From positions 1 to 46,782 of the forward strand of contig CAKZPB010000036.1 of assembly GCA_937138395.1 (NCBI GenBank): 46,782 bases of DNA, read 5' to 3'. Made by a program: the position numbers and the translations under genes. Within the stretch, counting starts at the first letter, position 1; each line of letters begins with the position of its first letter. The notes beneath the pieces were generated by a model. That model searched no databases and was not told where the DNA came from. It saw only the letters and a list, made by a program, of their open reading frames with translations. Shown piece by piece: positions 34,515 to 43,700 of the stretch. This stretch comes from an uncultured Pseudomonadota bacterium. Lineage in GTDB: Bacteria > Pseudomonadota > Gammaproteobacteria > Xanthomonadales > Wenzhouxiangellaceae.

Positions 34515-36974
34515 ATGGCGCCTGACGCACCGTTTTCCCGGACCGTAGTGACCCACCCCAGCATTGTCATTCTGACCGAGTCGCCGCCGCTCGATCCATC
34601 CAGACTGGCCACCGGCTTGTCGGTGCGGCACACTCGGATGGCGCAAAGCTGGGCCAGCCAGGGACTGGACGTGCACTATGCCTGGCCACAGAACAATGGC
34701 TTATTCGAGCCATCCGACGCTGATCAGTTCTGTGCGGTGCCGCTGCATGATGCAGAACAGTTCGAGGCGTGGACGAAAGCGCATCCGCGCGCAATCATTG
34801 TGCTGGGTTACTGGGAACTGGCGAACTATCTGCCTGCAGCCATCGACGGTGTGCTGATTCTGGACCACGTTGCGCCGCGACTGTTGGAACGTCAGTTCGA
34901 ACAGCCCACGCAGCTATCGCACGATCTGCAGCGGCTGGTGCCTTTGCTGTCACGCTGTGATCAGGTCTGGGTCGGCAATCGTCAGCAGATTCGACTGATG
35001 ACTTCGCTGCTGAGGATGGCCGGTGTTGCTTCCAAGCCCGAAGCGTTCGTTCGCGTGGTGCCGATTTCAGCGCCTGTTGCCCATTCCGCCCGCAGGCCCG
35101 CCGAGGTCAACCCGCTGCGGATCTTTCATGGCGGTCGGGACTGGCCGTGGCGGAACAGTCAGCCCTGGATTCAGGCGCTGCAAGACGCGCAGCTTGCCGA
35201 GGTCGAGCTGATCGATGCCGCCGGGCCGGGCCGGTGGGACAGTTTTTCCGATTACCTGGCGGCTTATGAAACCATTCACCTGGCGCTGGAATGTTCCGAA
35301 GACAACATCGAGCGTCGCCACAGCCAATCGTTCAGGGCAACGGATGCGCTATGCCAGGGCGTGCCTGTGGTTGTGAATCGGTTTTTGCCGATCGCCGACT
35401 GGGTTGACCAGCACGGGGCAGGTTGGCTGCTGGATGAACCGGCGCAACTTCCTGAACTGATGCAGCACTTGATTCAGCACCCGGATGCGCTGCGCAAGGC
35501 CTCTGAAGGTGCCATTCAACTGGCGTCATTGCACCTGGATGTTTCCAGGCATTATGCATTGATGCCTGAGCAGATGATGGCCTTGGCTGCCCAGCCGCCG
35601 ACGTTGCCGCGGCAGCCGGTAGCACCATTTGATTCACCGGAGACCGCCGTTGATATGAATGCGGCACGACTCGGTCCGGTAAAACGGGGTATTCATCGAT
35701 GGATCGATCGGCGATTGCGCGACCGGCCCAGGCCCACAGCTGAACAATCGGCCTGGGTGGTGGTGAGCCGGGCCGATGTATTTCCAACCAATCACGGCGC
35801 CGCGGTCAAGATCGAGCGCACGGCCTGGGCGCTGTCCTTCCACGTCGATCGCGTGCTATTGCTGACCGACAACCGCTTTCATTTCTGGGAATACCGGGAC
35901 GGCGTACGCACGCAGCGGCCGTTTCCATTCTGGATGCGCATTCCCGGCTGGCCCAGCCGCGTCAATCTGCTGCGGCTGATCGCTCGCGGGCTGCCATATT
36001 CCAACGCGTTTCTGTATTTGCCGCTGGTCGATCGAGGCCTGCATATGCGGCTGGCCTGGCTATTCAGTCGATATCCAGTCGCCGTGGTGCAGGGTGATTT
36101 TCCGGCCTATGCGCACCCGGCCATCTGGGCCTCGATGCAGTTCGGGGCGCGCAGTTTGCTGGTTGAACACAACGTCGAGTTTCTTCGTATTCGTGAGCAG
36201 GTGCCGGACCTGTCCGACTCCGCTGCGCGGTGGCTGGAGCATCAGGAAGTTGGGCTGGCTAACGGCTGTCAGCAGGTCGTGACCGTGTCGGATCGAGATC
36301 GTTCGCTGCTGATTGAAGCCGGTGTTCAGGCCGACAAGATCCGGACGATTCCGCACGGCGTTGACCTGGACGCCTTTCAGCAGGCCAGTGCGGTGGATGT
36401 GCATGCGTTGTACGACATCGACGTGAACCATCGCATTCTGGTCTACCACGGCATTTTCAACTATCCGCCCAACCTCCAGGCGGTTCAGGAGCTGTCGTCC
36501 AGCCTGCTGCCGCAGTTGAAACAGGCCGGCATTGCAGCCACCGTCCTGGCGATTGGCCCGAGACCGCCGTCGTCGAGTTTGCCTGGCGTGGTCTTTACCG
36601 GGCCGATCGATCCCTTGGCCGGTCATCTGAAAGCCGGTGATCTGGCCGTGATACCGCTGCGCGATGGCGGCGGCACGCGCATGAAGATTCTGGACGATTT
36701 TGCCGCTGGCGTGCCCGTGGTCACGACCGCCAAGGGCATGGAGGGAATTCCGGTCCGGCATGGCGAGCATCTGTGGATTGAAGACGATCCTCACGCCATG
36801 GCTGAAGCAGTCATCCAATTACTGAACGATCGGCCCATGCGTGATTCGCTCGCTGAAGAGGCGCTGGACTGGGTCAGCCTGTTCGACTGGAAAGCCATCG
36901 CCGCGCGTTACGTCGAGCTGGTCGGCTTGCCGGTCAGGGCAGGGGCGGCTGACCGACGCTCGTGCGAATCCTGA
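34515..36974 (+). CDS. Tandem GT-B glycosyltransferase fusion
   Basis: An 819-residue protein with two GT-B glycosyltransferase-like halves. The first half (about 15-380) contains LRIFHGGRDWPWRN and AADALCQGVPVVVNRF-like nucleotide-sugar-binding sequence (FRATDALCQGVPVVVNRFLP). The second half (about 420-810) is a better conserved GT4-type unit: HGAAVKIERTAWALS, HNVEFLRIREQ, IRTIPHGVDLDAFQ, ILVYHGIFNYPPNLQA and RDGGGTRMKILDDFAAGVPVV. In the last motif the usual catalytic-region Glu is Asp (ILDD). The first half appears more diverged and may only bind. The start ATG at 34515 leads straight into the first half; an upstream frame to 34425 overlaps the AI-2E gene promoter. Acceptor and sugar are unknown. 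It probably acts in surface polysaccharide synthesis. Confidence 0.82.
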   Translation: MAPDAPFSRTVVTHPSIVILTESPPLDPSRLATGLSVRHTRMAQSWASQGLDVHYAWPQNNGLFEPSDADQFCAVPLHDAEQFEAWTKAHPRAIIVLGYWELANYLPAAIDGVLILDHVAPRLLERQFEQPTQLSHDLQRLVPLLSRCDQVWVGNRQQIRLMTSLLRMAGVASKPEAFVRVVPISAPVAHSARRPAEVNPLRIFHGGRDWPWRNSQPWIQALQDAQLAEVELIDAAGPGRWDSFSDYLAAYETIHLALECSEDNIERRHSQSFRATDALCQGVPVVVNRFLPIADWVDQHGAGWLLDEPAQLPELMQHLIQHPDALRKASEGAIQLASLHLDVSRHYALMPEQMMALAAQPPTLPRQPVAPFDSPETAVDMNAARLGPVKRGIHRWIDRRLRDRPRPTAEQSAWVVVSRADVFPTNHGAAVKIERTAWALSFHVDRVLLLTDNRFHFWEYRDGVRTQRPFPFWMRIPGWPSRVNLLRLIARGLPYSNAFLYLPLVDRGLHMRLAWLFSRYPVAVVQGDFPAYAHPAIWASMQFGARSLLVEHNVEFLRIREQVPDLSDSAARWLEHQEVGLANGCQQVVTVSDRDRSLLIEAGVQADKIRTIPHGVDLDAFQQASAVDVHALYDIDVNHRILVYHGIFNYPPNLQAVQELSSSLLPQLKQAGIAATVLAIGPRPPSSSLPGVVFTGPIDPLAGHLKAGDLAVIPLRDGGGTRMKILDDFAAGVPVVTTAKGMEGIPVRHGEHLWIEDDPHAMAEAVIQLLNDRPMRDSLAEEALDWVSLFDWKAIAARYVELVGLPVRAGAADRRSCES

Positions 36975-36991
36975 TGAGCTGCAAGCTCATC
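36973..36991 (+). terminator. Hairpin after glycosyltransferase gene
   Basis: GATGAGCT (36973-36980) pairs perfectly with AGCTCATC (36984-36991) around GCA. It begins in the stop codon of the glycosyltransferase. No T run follows. Confidence 0.4.
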
Positions 36992-37011
36992 TGCCAAAGT
37001 CGGGCGCTCGG

Positions 37012-37017
37012 TATAAT
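37012..37017 (+). promoter_or_regulatory. -10 element (TATAAT) of ETF-QO gene
   Basis: A perfect TATAAT lies 33 bases upstream of the ATG at 37051, giving a leader of about 27 bases. The -35 region is poor (CTGCCA at a short spacing or ATCTGC at 17), so an activator or extended contact may be needed. Confidence 0.45.
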
Positions 37018-37050
37018 CAGCCCATACTTTGATCAAGGTCATCACAGATC

Positions 37051-38646
37051 ATGAGTGATCGGGAAATCATGGAATACGACGTCATCATTGTCGGTGCAGG
37101 GCCGGCGGGCTTGAGCTGCGCCATGCGCCTGCGACAGCTGAATGATGACCTGTCAGTCTGCGTGATTGAAAAGGCGGCCGAAATTGGTGGTCATATCCTG
37201 TCCGGTGCCGTCATCGAGCCTGAACCGCTGGATCGATTGATCGATGGCTGGCGCGATGACCCGCCGCCCATCTGCGTGCCGGCGACGACCGATACATTCC
37301 GCCTGCTGAGCAAGACCGGCAGCCGCAAATTGCCAACGCCGCCGCAGCAGAATAACCACGGTAATTTCATCGTTTCACTCGGCGCGATGTGTGCCTGGAT
37401 GGCACCAAAAGCCGAGGCGCTGGGCGTCGATGTATTTCCCGGCTTCGCCGCATCCGAGCTGGTCTTCGATGATGCCGGTGCCGTGGCCGGTGTGGTGATT
37501 GGCGATATGGGCGTGGCGCGCGACGGTGAACACAAGGACAGCTATGTCCAGGGGATTGAAATCCGGGCACCGATCACGATTTTGGGCGAGGGCTGCCGGG
37601 GTTCGTTGAGCAAGCAGGCCATTCGCCATTTCAATTTGGACCAGGACAGCGATCCGCAGACCTATGGCATCGGCTTGAAGGAGCTTTGGCAATTGCCCGA
37701 CGGGCGCGTTGATGCGGGTCATATTGAGCATACGGTGGGCTGGCCGCTGCCAAACTCGATTTACGGCGGTAGCTTTGTCTATCATCTGGACAACAACCGA
37801 TTGGCCGTTGGCTTTGTCTGTGGCCTGGATTATCAGGACCCGGCATTCTCACCGTTCGAGGCCTTCCAGCAGTTCAAGCATCATCCGAGCATGCATGAAT
37901 TACTCGAAGGCGGTGAAATTCTGTCGGCCGGCGCGCGGGCACTGGTCGAGGGCGGATACCAATCGCTGCCCCGCGTTGAAATGCCGGGCGCGATGTTGAT
38001 CGGCGACTCGGCCGGTTTGCTGAACGTGCCCAAGATCAAGGGCACACACCAGGCGATGAAGTCCGGCATGCTGGCGGCCGAGCACATCGCAGAAAATGGT
38101 ACGACCGAGGGTTTCGATACGCGCTTGCGTGCCTCCGATATCGTCGCCGAGTTGAAAAAAGTACGCAATATCCGGCCCGGCTTTCAAAACGGCCTGTGGA
38201 AGGGCATGGCCACAGCGGCCGTCGAAACCGTAACGGCAGGCAAGCTGCCGCGCACCTTATCGAATCACGCAGATCACCATCAGTATCGGAAGCTGGATCA
38301 AACCGGCTTTGAACTGGACTGGGTCGACCGTGAGCTTCCGCCCCGTGATCGCCTGGCCTCGGTGTATTTCGCATCCACCGAACATGATGAAGACCAGCCG
38401 ATCCACCTGAAGATCATCGAGCCGGATATCTGTTTCAGCCAATGCGAAGAAGAATTCGGCAATCCCTGTACGCGGTTCTGCCCGGCCGGCGTCTATGAGA
38501 AAGTCGAGGATGAAGCCGGCAAGCGTATCCAGATCAATGCAGCCAATTGCGTGCACTGCAAGACCTGTGATATTGCCGATCCGTATCAGGTGATCAACTG
38601 GGTAACGCCAGAGGGCGGCTCGGGGCCGAATTACTCCAACCTGTAG
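37051..38646 (+). CDS. Electron transfer flavoprotein-ubiquinone oxidoreductase
   Basis: A 531-residue ETF-QO that moves electrons from electron-transfer flavoprotein, reduced by fatty-acid and amino-acid dehydrogenases, to ubiquinone at the membrane. The FAD-binding motif GAGPAG is at residues 15-20 and the start VIIVGAGPAGLSCAMRL is typical. The ubiquinone and FAD regions GGSFVYHLDNNRLAVGFV, GEGCRGSLSKQ and GDSAGLLNVPKIKGTHQAMK are present. The C-terminal 4Fe-4S ligands are Cys477, Cys500, Cys503 and Cys506 (CPAGVYE and CVHCKTCDI). Length matches bacterial homologues, and the final GPNYSNL is the usual end. The gene stands alone, with its own promoter, and converges with an exonuclease gene. 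Assignment is secure. Confidence 0.95.
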   Translation: MSDREIMEYDVIIVGAGPAGLSCAMRLRQLNDDLSVCVIEKAAEIGGHILSGAVIEPEPLDRLIDGWRDDPPPICVPATTDTFRLLSKTGSRKLPTPPQQNNHGNFIVSLGAMCAWMAPKAEALGVDVFPGFAASELVFDDAGAVAGVVIGDMGVARDGEHKDSYVQGIEIRAPITILGEGCRGSLSKQAIRHFNLDQDSDPQTYGIGLKELWQLPDGRVDAGHIEHTVGWPLPNSIYGGSFVYHLDNNRLAVGFVCGLDYQDPAFSPFEAFQQFKHHPSMHELLEGGEILSAGARALVEGGYQSLPRVEMPGAMLIGDSAGLLNVPKIKGTHQAMKSGMLAAEHIAENGTTEGFDTRLRASDIVAELKKVRNIRPGFQNGLWKGMATAAVETVTAGKLPRTLSNHADHHQYRKLDQTGFELDWVDRELPPRDRLASVYFASTEHDEDQPIHLKIIEPDICFSQCEEEFGNPCTRFCPAGVYEKVEDEAGKRIQINAANCVHCKTCDIADPYQVINWVTPEGGSGPNYSNL

Positions 38647-38660
38647 CGCGCTCCGTGCGC

Positions 38661-38691
38661 CGCTGAATTACCCGGGACTCGAAATTCAGCG
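38661..38691. terminator. Hairpin between convergent genes
   Basis: CGCTGAATT (38661-38669) pairs perfectly with AATTCAGCG (38683-38691) around a 13-base loop. It lies between the ETF-QO stop and the exonuclease stop, overlapping the latter. A bidirectional terminator is the likely role, though no T tract is present. Confidence 0.45.
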
Positions 38692-39387
38692 CGCGACATC
38701 GCCCAGCCGAGGACGACCCTTGGCGTTCAGAATCAGCAGCAGTTCCGCGCACGACAGCGCATCATCCAGTGCGTGATGCGCATGGCGCGGTTCCAGCCTG
38801 TACCAGGCGCGAAGGGCATCCAGCCTGGTGACATTGGCGGCCTTGTCGTCATGCTGATTGATTTGACGCCGACGATGCCAGGCCAGCGTATCGATCACCG
38901 GACTGAGCCAGGGTGTGTTCCAGATACGGCGGCAGGCGCGGTCCAGGAATGCCCGATCCAGCGGCGCGTGGTGAAACACCGGAATCCGGTTTTCCAGCGC
39001 TGAATACAACGCCTCCAGTGCCTGCTCCAGACCGAGCCCCGGCAGTCGATCACAGTCCCGAATACCGTGCACGGTTGCCGAATGACCAACGCCGCCCCCG
39101 GCCTCGGACAACACCAGCACGTGACCCGTGTTTTTCAGGTCGATCGACAGGCCATAGCGGCCCGGGTTCAACGGCACCCATCCGATACTGACGATTTCGC
39201 CCTCGCTTGCATTCAGGCCGGTCATTTCGAGATCCACCGCAAGCAATGGCGTTTCGGCCAGCGGCAGGCGTGCTGCTGGCAGGGGTTGCAGGTAATTCGT
39301 TCGAAGACTGGATTCGGGCATTGTGCCCGCGGCCTGTTGACGCCGTCGCTGCAGCCGCCACCACCGCCAGCGCTGCCACGGGCTCAT
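38686..39387 (-). CDS. DEDDh 3'-5' exonuclease (DnaQ-like)
   Basis: A 233-residue 3'-5' exonuclease of the DNA polymerase III epsilon family. Motif ExoI is VDLEMTGLN with Asp52 and Glu54, ExoII-like VFHHAPLDRAFLD has Asp144, and ExoIII HHALDDA has His204 and Asp209. A basic N-terminus (WQRWRWWRLQRRRQQ) precedes the core and may contact nucleic acid or membrane. The start ATG overlaps the stop of the CNB-CBS-DUF294 gene by four bases, and this pairing with a DUF294 gene and acetate-type symporter recurs in gammaproteobacteria. It is probably not the replicative proofreader, but part of this metabolic or signalling cluster with an unproven substrate. Confidence 0.88.
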   Translation of the reverse strand: MSPWQRWRWWRLQRRRQQAAGTMPESSLRTNYLQPLPAARLPLAETPLLAVDLEMTGLNASEGEIVSIGWVPLNPGRYGLSIDLKNTGHVLVLSEAGGGVGHSATVHGIRDCDRLPGLGLEQALEALYSALENRIPVFHHAPLDRAFLDRACRRIWNTPWLSPVIDTLAWHRRRQINQHDDKAANVTRLDALRAWYRLEPRHAHHALDDALSCAELLLILNAKGRPRLGDVAR

Positions 39388-41216
39388 AGCTGGTAGCGCT
39401 GGGCCAGGGCCTGCTGAGCCGACTGCACGACCGAAAAGGCCGATTTCAGATAGCCCTTATGCAGGCCCGACAGCTCGGCCGGGTCGACCAGATGATTCGG
39501 TTGTTCACCACTACGCAGCAACGCGGACTGATGGCTGAGCCGGATGCTTGAAATAAATCGCAGTGCGTGAATCAGATCCTGGGCATCCCGCTCGGCCATA
39601 TGACCGGCTGCGGCACAGGCCAAGAGACGTTCTTCGGTGTGTATTTCGGTCAGGCCATTTTCCAGCGCGCGTACGCGCGCCATGTCGACAATCGGAATCA
39701 CACCACGTTTTTTCAGGTTCAGGCCCTGGCTGTGTGCACCGTCTTTTTCCTGAACGAAGGTGCGAAAGAAGCCGATCGGCGGGCGGTGCGTTATCGATTC
39801 AGCGGCCAGGAATCGGCGGAATATTTCGCTGTCCTGGGCTTGGGTCAATACGTCGGCTTGCAGCTGATCGACCAGATCCATGCGCCCATAGATGCCGCGC
39901 AGATCAAAAAAGATGCTGGTTTTCATAACCGATTCGGGCGTTGGCTCGCGCATCCACTGGGCAAAGCGCTCTCGCCAGTCGTCCAGGGCCATGCGCCATG
40001 CGCCCTTGGCCATAATGCCGCCGGGGCAGTGAATATAGCCGCACTCGTTCAAGTCATCGCAGACCTGAGTTGCCAACGATTCGAAGTAGCGCGCTGCGTC
40101 GTCATCCGGCGTTTCGGCCAGCAGTAGCCCGTTATCCTGATCGCTGATCAGACCTTGTTCCAGCCGGGCCTGGGAACCGAAGGCCAGCCAGGCATAAGGC
40201 ATCGGTGCTGAACCCAGCTCGGACTCGGCCAGCTGCAGTAACCGGCGCGTGCAGGCATCGGTAATCAGGCCGGCAATGCGACCGATCTGGGTCACATCAG
40301 CCCTGGACTCGGCCATGCCGGCCAGTACCTCGGGGCCCAGATGGGCCAAAGCAATGACATCCGCGCGCCGTTCGGCTCTCGAGATATCCCGGACCAGGCG
40401 CAGCGGGTGGGGCGACTGCAACCGCAGGAGGTCGCCGGCGCTGACAACGCCGGCCAGGCCGCCCTGGTCGTCAACGACCGGCAGGTGATGCACACCAAGC
40501 CTGAGCATTTCGACCATGGCCGATTCGTGACGAGCCGAACGCGCGACCGACACCGGATTCGGGGTCATGATGTCGGCGACGGGCCGCTCGGCGTCCAGGC
40601 CTTGCGCAACAACGCGCGAGCGCAGATCGCGGTCGGTCAGAATACCGACCAGGCCTTCGTCGCCCACGATCGGCAGGCTGCTGACCTTGTGCTGTGACAT
40701 TTGCTCGGCGCAGTGTCGGATTGAATCCTCCGGCCCGGCCGTACAGGGCGGCCGCAGATTCAGCTGGTCCAAGGTGTCGATTGGGCCGGATACCAGCGCA
40801 TCGGAACGCAGCCGCTGTCCATGGTCGCTGGAGAAGTGGTCTGCCAGCTCCGGCTGTTGGTCCAGCAGCTTGGCCAGTGCTGGCTGCTTGAGCTGCCAGA
40901 TCAACGCATCTTCACTGGCCTGCACGCGGTAGTCGATCTGGCTTGATTCAAATCGAATCGGGTGGCCGAACAGATCGCCTTCACCGCGAAGCTCCAACAG
41001 CTGATCATGTAGGTTATGCAAACCGACCGCACCCTTGCGAATGATGAACAGTTCATTCAGTGGGCCCGTCCCAGGAAAATCGCCAATTGCCTGCGCTTTG
41101 CGGAAATACAGAATCTCGATATCGCGGGCGATGGCTTCGAGTGTCGCCTGCTCGAGTCCTGAAAACGGTCGGACCGTTTTCAGGAACTGGGTGATGTCGG
41201 CCGGCACCTGGCTCAT
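39384..41216 (-). CDS. CNB-CBS-DUF294 putative nucleotidyltransferase
   Basis: A 610-residue multidomain protein. The N-terminal cyclic-nucleotide-binding fold is at about 10-130 and a pair of CBS domains at about 150-275 (VSSLPIVGDEGLVGILTDRD and GVHHLPVVDDQGGLAGVVSA). Next comes a DUF294 nucleotidyltransferase domain at about 300-440 with AFGSQARLEQGLISDQDNG, the polymerase-beta-like GS and DxD signature, and a helical C-terminal substrate-binding domain at about 455-600. The likely chemistry is nucleotidyl transfer to a protein or small molecule, controlled by nucleotide binding at the CNB and CBS parts. It lies 52 bases after the symporter gene and overlaps the exonuclease, in a conserved neighbourhood with acetate/cation symporters, where it probably regulates transport. 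Confidence 0.87.
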   Translation of the reverse strand: MSQVPADITQFLKTVRPFSGLEQATLEAIARDIEILYFRKAQAIGDFPGTGPLNELFIIRKGAVGLHNLHDQLLELRGEGDLFGHPIRFESSQIDYRVQASEDALIWQLKQPALAKLLDQQPELADHFSSDHGQRLRSDALVSGPIDTLDQLNLRPPCTAGPEDSIRHCAEQMSQHKVSSLPIVGDEGLVGILTDRDLRSRVVAQGLDAERPVADIMTPNPVSVARSARHESAMVEMLRLGVHHLPVVDDQGGLAGVVSAGDLLRLQSPHPLRLVRDISRAERRADVIALAHLGPEVLAGMAESRADVTQIGRIAGLITDACTRRLLQLAESELGSAPMPYAWLAFGSQARLEQGLISDQDNGLLLAETPDDDAARYFESLATQVCDDLNECGYIHCPGGIMAKGAWRMALDDWRERFAQWMREPTPESVMKTSIFFDLRGIYGRMDLVDQLQADVLTQAQDSEIFRRFLAAESITHRPPIGFFRTFVQEKDGAHSQGLNLKKRGVIPIVDMARVRALENGLTEIHTEERLLACAAAGHMAERDAQDLIHALRFISSIRLSHQSALLRSGEQPNHLVDPAELSGLHKGYLKSAFSVVQSAQQALAQRYQL

Positions 41217-41267
41217 TGTTTCATTGTATCGAGCCAGGGTTCCACGTCGCTTGTGGCCATGTAACGA

Positions 41268-43031
41268 TCAGTGTGAGTGGGCGTGGCCGGCACCGCGCGG
41301 CACGCGGATGTCTTCGATCAGCTCCTGGATGTGCTCTGGAGGAGCACTGGTCAGGCGGCTGACAATGAAGGCCACGCCGAAGTTGATCAGCATGCCGACG
41401 ACACCGATGCCTTCCGGCGAGATGCCGAACAGCCAGTTCTCGGGCGTGTTCTCGGCCAGCGGCTGGATGAATACGCCCTTGAAGTAGATGATGTAGCCGA
41501 ACGTGAAGATCAGACCGGTCAGCATGCCGGCAATGGCACCCTCGCGATTGATGCGCTTGGAGAAGATGCCCATGATAATGGCCGGAAACAGCGAGGCCGC
41601 CGCCAGCCCGAACGCGAAGGCGACCACCTGGGCGACAAAGCCGGGCGGGTTGTAACCCAGATAGCCGGCAATCAGGATGGCCACGGCTGCGGCCAGGCGC
41701 CCGACCATCAGCTCGGCCTTGTCGCTGATATTCGGCGCAATGACCGATTTGACCAGGTCATGCGAGACCGCGGCCGAAATGACCAGCAGCAGACCGGCCG
41801 CCGTTGACAGTGCGGCGGCCACGCCACCGGCGGCAACCAGCGCGATGACCCAGTCCGGCAGGTTGGCAATCTCCGGGTTGGCCAGCACCATGATGTCGCG
41901 GTCGACGTCGAGCTCGTTGCCGTTCCAGCCGCGTGACTCGGCAATCGGTGTGAACTCGGGGTTGGTGTCGTTGTAGTACTGGATGCGGCCGTCGCCGTTC
42001 TTGTCTTCGAAGCTCAACAGGCCGGTGTCTTCCCAGGTGCGGAACCAGTCCGGCCGCTCGTCATAGGCCAGGTTCGGCGCTGTGGCCACCGCACCGGGCT
42101 GAATGGTGTTGATCAGGTTCAGGCGCGCCATGGCACCCACGGCCGGTGCCGTGGTGTAGAGCAGGGCGATGAACAGCAGTGCCCAGCCTGCGGATTTGCG
42201 AGCGTCCGATACTTTCGGTACGGTGAAGAAACGCACGATGACGTGCGGCAGGCCGGCGGTGCCCACCATCAGCGCCAGCGTAATCGCAAACATGTCGATC
42301 ATCGATTTACTGCCATCGGTGTACTCGCCGAAGCCGAGATCCTGGATGACCGTATTGAGTTTATCCAACAGATAGACCGATTCCCCGGTGACCTGGCCGC
42401 CGAGGCCGGTCTGCGGCAGCACGTGCCCGGTCAATTGAATCGAGATAAAGATCGCCGGCACGGTATAGGCAAAGATCAGCACGCAATACTGCGCCACCTG
42501 GGTGTAGGTAATGCCTTTCATGCCGCCGAGCACCGCGTAGAAGAACACGATGCCCATGCCGATGATCAGACCGGTCAGGATGTCCACTTCAAGGAAGCGC
42601 GAGAACACGATGCCAACGCCGCGCATCTGGCCGGCGACATAGGTAAACGAAATAAAGATCAGGCAGATGACTGCCACAATGCGGGCTGCGCTGGAGTAAT
42701 AGCGATCGCCGATGAAGGACGGCACCGTGAACTTGCCGTACTTTCTCAAGTAGGGCGCCAGCAATAATGCCAATAGCACGTAGCCGCCGGTCCAGCCCAT
42801 CAGGTACACCGAGCCGTCATAGCCCAGAAACGCAATCAGGCCGGCCATCGAAATGAACGAGGCCGCCGACATCCAGTCGGCTGCCGTGGCCATGCCGTTG
42901 GCCACCGGGTGCACACCCTTGCCGGCCACGTAGAAATCGCCCGTGCTCTTGGCGCGCGACCACACCGCGATGCCGATATAGATGACAAAAGTAAAGCCAA
43001 CAACAATAAAAGTGAGTGTTTGCAGTTCCAT
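41268..43031 (-). CDS. Sodium:solute symporter (acetate/monocarboxylate type)
   Basis: A 587-residue member of the sodium:solute symporter family, closest in look to ActP-like acetate/cation symporters of the VC2705 type. About 13 membrane helices are present, beginning TLTFIVVGFTFVIYIGIAVW. Family blocks include GNGMATAADWMSAASFISMAGL-like sequence (NGMATAADWMSAASFISM), GGMKGITYTQVAQY and GTAGLPHVIVRFFTVPKVSDA. A soluble insertion at about residues 325-390 (DERPDWFRTWEDTGLLSFED and following) contains an EF-hand-like DKNGDGRIQ, suggesting calcium binding. AAGGAG precedes the ATG by 8 bases. It follows the DUF4212 gene by 12 bases, the usual arrangement, and probably takes up acetate or related short acids. 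Confidence 0.92.
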   Translation of the reverse strand: MELQTLTFIVVGFTFVIYIGIAVWSRAKSTGDFYVAGKGVHPVANGMATAADWMSAASFISMAGLIAFLGYDGSVYLMGWTGGYVLLALLLAPYLRKYGKFTVPSFIGDRYYSSAARIVAVICLIFISFTYVAGQMRGVGIVFSRFLEVDILTGLIIGMGIVFFYAVLGGMKGITYTQVAQYCVLIFAYTVPAIFISIQLTGHVLPQTGLGGQVTGESVYLLDKLNTVIQDLGFGEYTDGSKSMIDMFAITLALMVGTAGLPHVIVRFFTVPKVSDARKSAGWALLFIALLYTTAPAVGAMARLNLINTIQPGAVATAPNLAYDERPDWFRTWEDTGLLSFEDKNGDGRIQYYNDTNPEFTPIAESRGWNGNELDVDRDIMVLANPEIANLPDWVIALVAAGGVAAALSTAAGLLLVISAAVSHDLVKSVIAPNISDKAELMVGRLAAAVAILIAGYLGYNPPGFVAQVVAFAFGLAAASLFPAIIMGIFSKRINREGAIAGMLTGLIFTFGYIIYFKGVFIQPLAENTPENWLFGISPEGIGVVGMLINFGVAFIVSRLTSAPPEHIQELIEDIRVPRGAGHAHSH

Positions 43032-43043
43032 GCCCAGCGCTCC

Positions 43044-43304
43044 TTATTCTTCGTGTACGTCGAATTCGCGATCCAGACGATTCATACGCCAGGCGTAATA
43101 GAAGATCAGAATCAGAAAGGTGTAGATCGAACCCTGCTGGGCAAACCAGAAGCCCAGCGGAAAGCCAAATAGCTGAATGCCGTTCAACGGTCCGGCAAAC
43201 AGGATCCCAAGCCCGAACGAGGCAATGAACCAAACAGAAAGACAGACGGCCATGATTTTCAAATTGGCCTGCCAGTACTGATTGCGTTGTGTTTGTTCTG
43301 ACAT
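43044..43304 (-). CDS. DUF4212 small membrane partner of symporter
   Basis: An 86-residue membrane protein of the DUF4212 family. Two helices (about residues 18-37 and 58-76) are joined by a short loop containing FGFPLGFWFAQQGSIYTF, the family hallmark. It ends with a charged tail (MNRLDREFDVHEE). The ATG at 43304 has AGGAG about 8 bases upstream; a longer frame to 43400 lies in the promoter region and is not used. It is encoded directly before the symporter, as in other genomes, and probably forms a small subunit that supports its assembly or activity. Confidence 0.9.
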   Translation of the reverse strand: MSEQTQRNQYWQANLKIMAVCLSVWFIASFGLGILFAGPLNGIQLFGFPLGFWFAQQGSIYTFLILIFYYAWRMNRLDREFDVHEE

Positions 43305-43460
43305 GCGGAGTGCTCCTGATCCAGGGTTTGACTTTATTTGTTGGGAGCAATGTAGCAGTGGGGGGAGGGGATTGCCTTTCGACTTTAGTCGAAGGAGCAT
43401 TTTTTATCATTAAAATCAATGGCTAAGATCGATTTAGCCTCCGTTTTGAAGGCCTTAGAC
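43305..43460. promoter_or_regulatory. Upstream region of symporter operon
   Basis: About 150 bases that should hold the promoter of the DUF4212-symporter operon. A perfect TTCGACT/AGTCGAA inverted repeat at 43378-43393 with a two-base loop lies in it and could be a regulator site or a hairpin. No clear -35/-10 pair was identified. Confidence 0.35.
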
Positions 43461-43489
43461 CGAATTCTTGGAATGGAAGGCAAAGTCAA

Positions 43490-43700
43490 CGGCTTTCCGC
43501 CGCTCACTGCGTGAGCTGATGCGGATTACTTTTGTCGCGCAAAAGTAATCAAAACGCTGTGGCCGGTGTCGGTGCCCGGCTGCGCCGGGTTCCCTGTGGT
43601 GCTCGCCGATTGTCATAACAAGCGCGGGGCGCGCCGAACTCGCTGCGCTCAAACATGCGGCACCTCCTTCCGTGGCGCTCCTCGGCACCGTCAAGGCTCA
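43490..43700. repeat. Multi-hairpin intergenic repeat element
   Basis: A GC-rich stretch packed with perfect hairpins: GCTCAC/GTGAGC at 43502-43516, an 11-base stem GATTACTTTTG/CAAAAGTAATC at 43524-43550 with a 5-base loop, and CCCGGC/GCCGGG at 43575-43589. From memory, this looks like a dispersed extragenic repeat of Xanthomonadales relatives that is often mis-called as small ORFs. No gene is supported. It marks the boundary between the chromosome and the AT-rich island that follows. Confidence 0.5.

Noticed and set aside
43455-43694. 79-codon minus-strand frame in the hairpin repeat
   Set aside because: It coincides with stacked hairpins of a repeat element; such frames are typical false genes.
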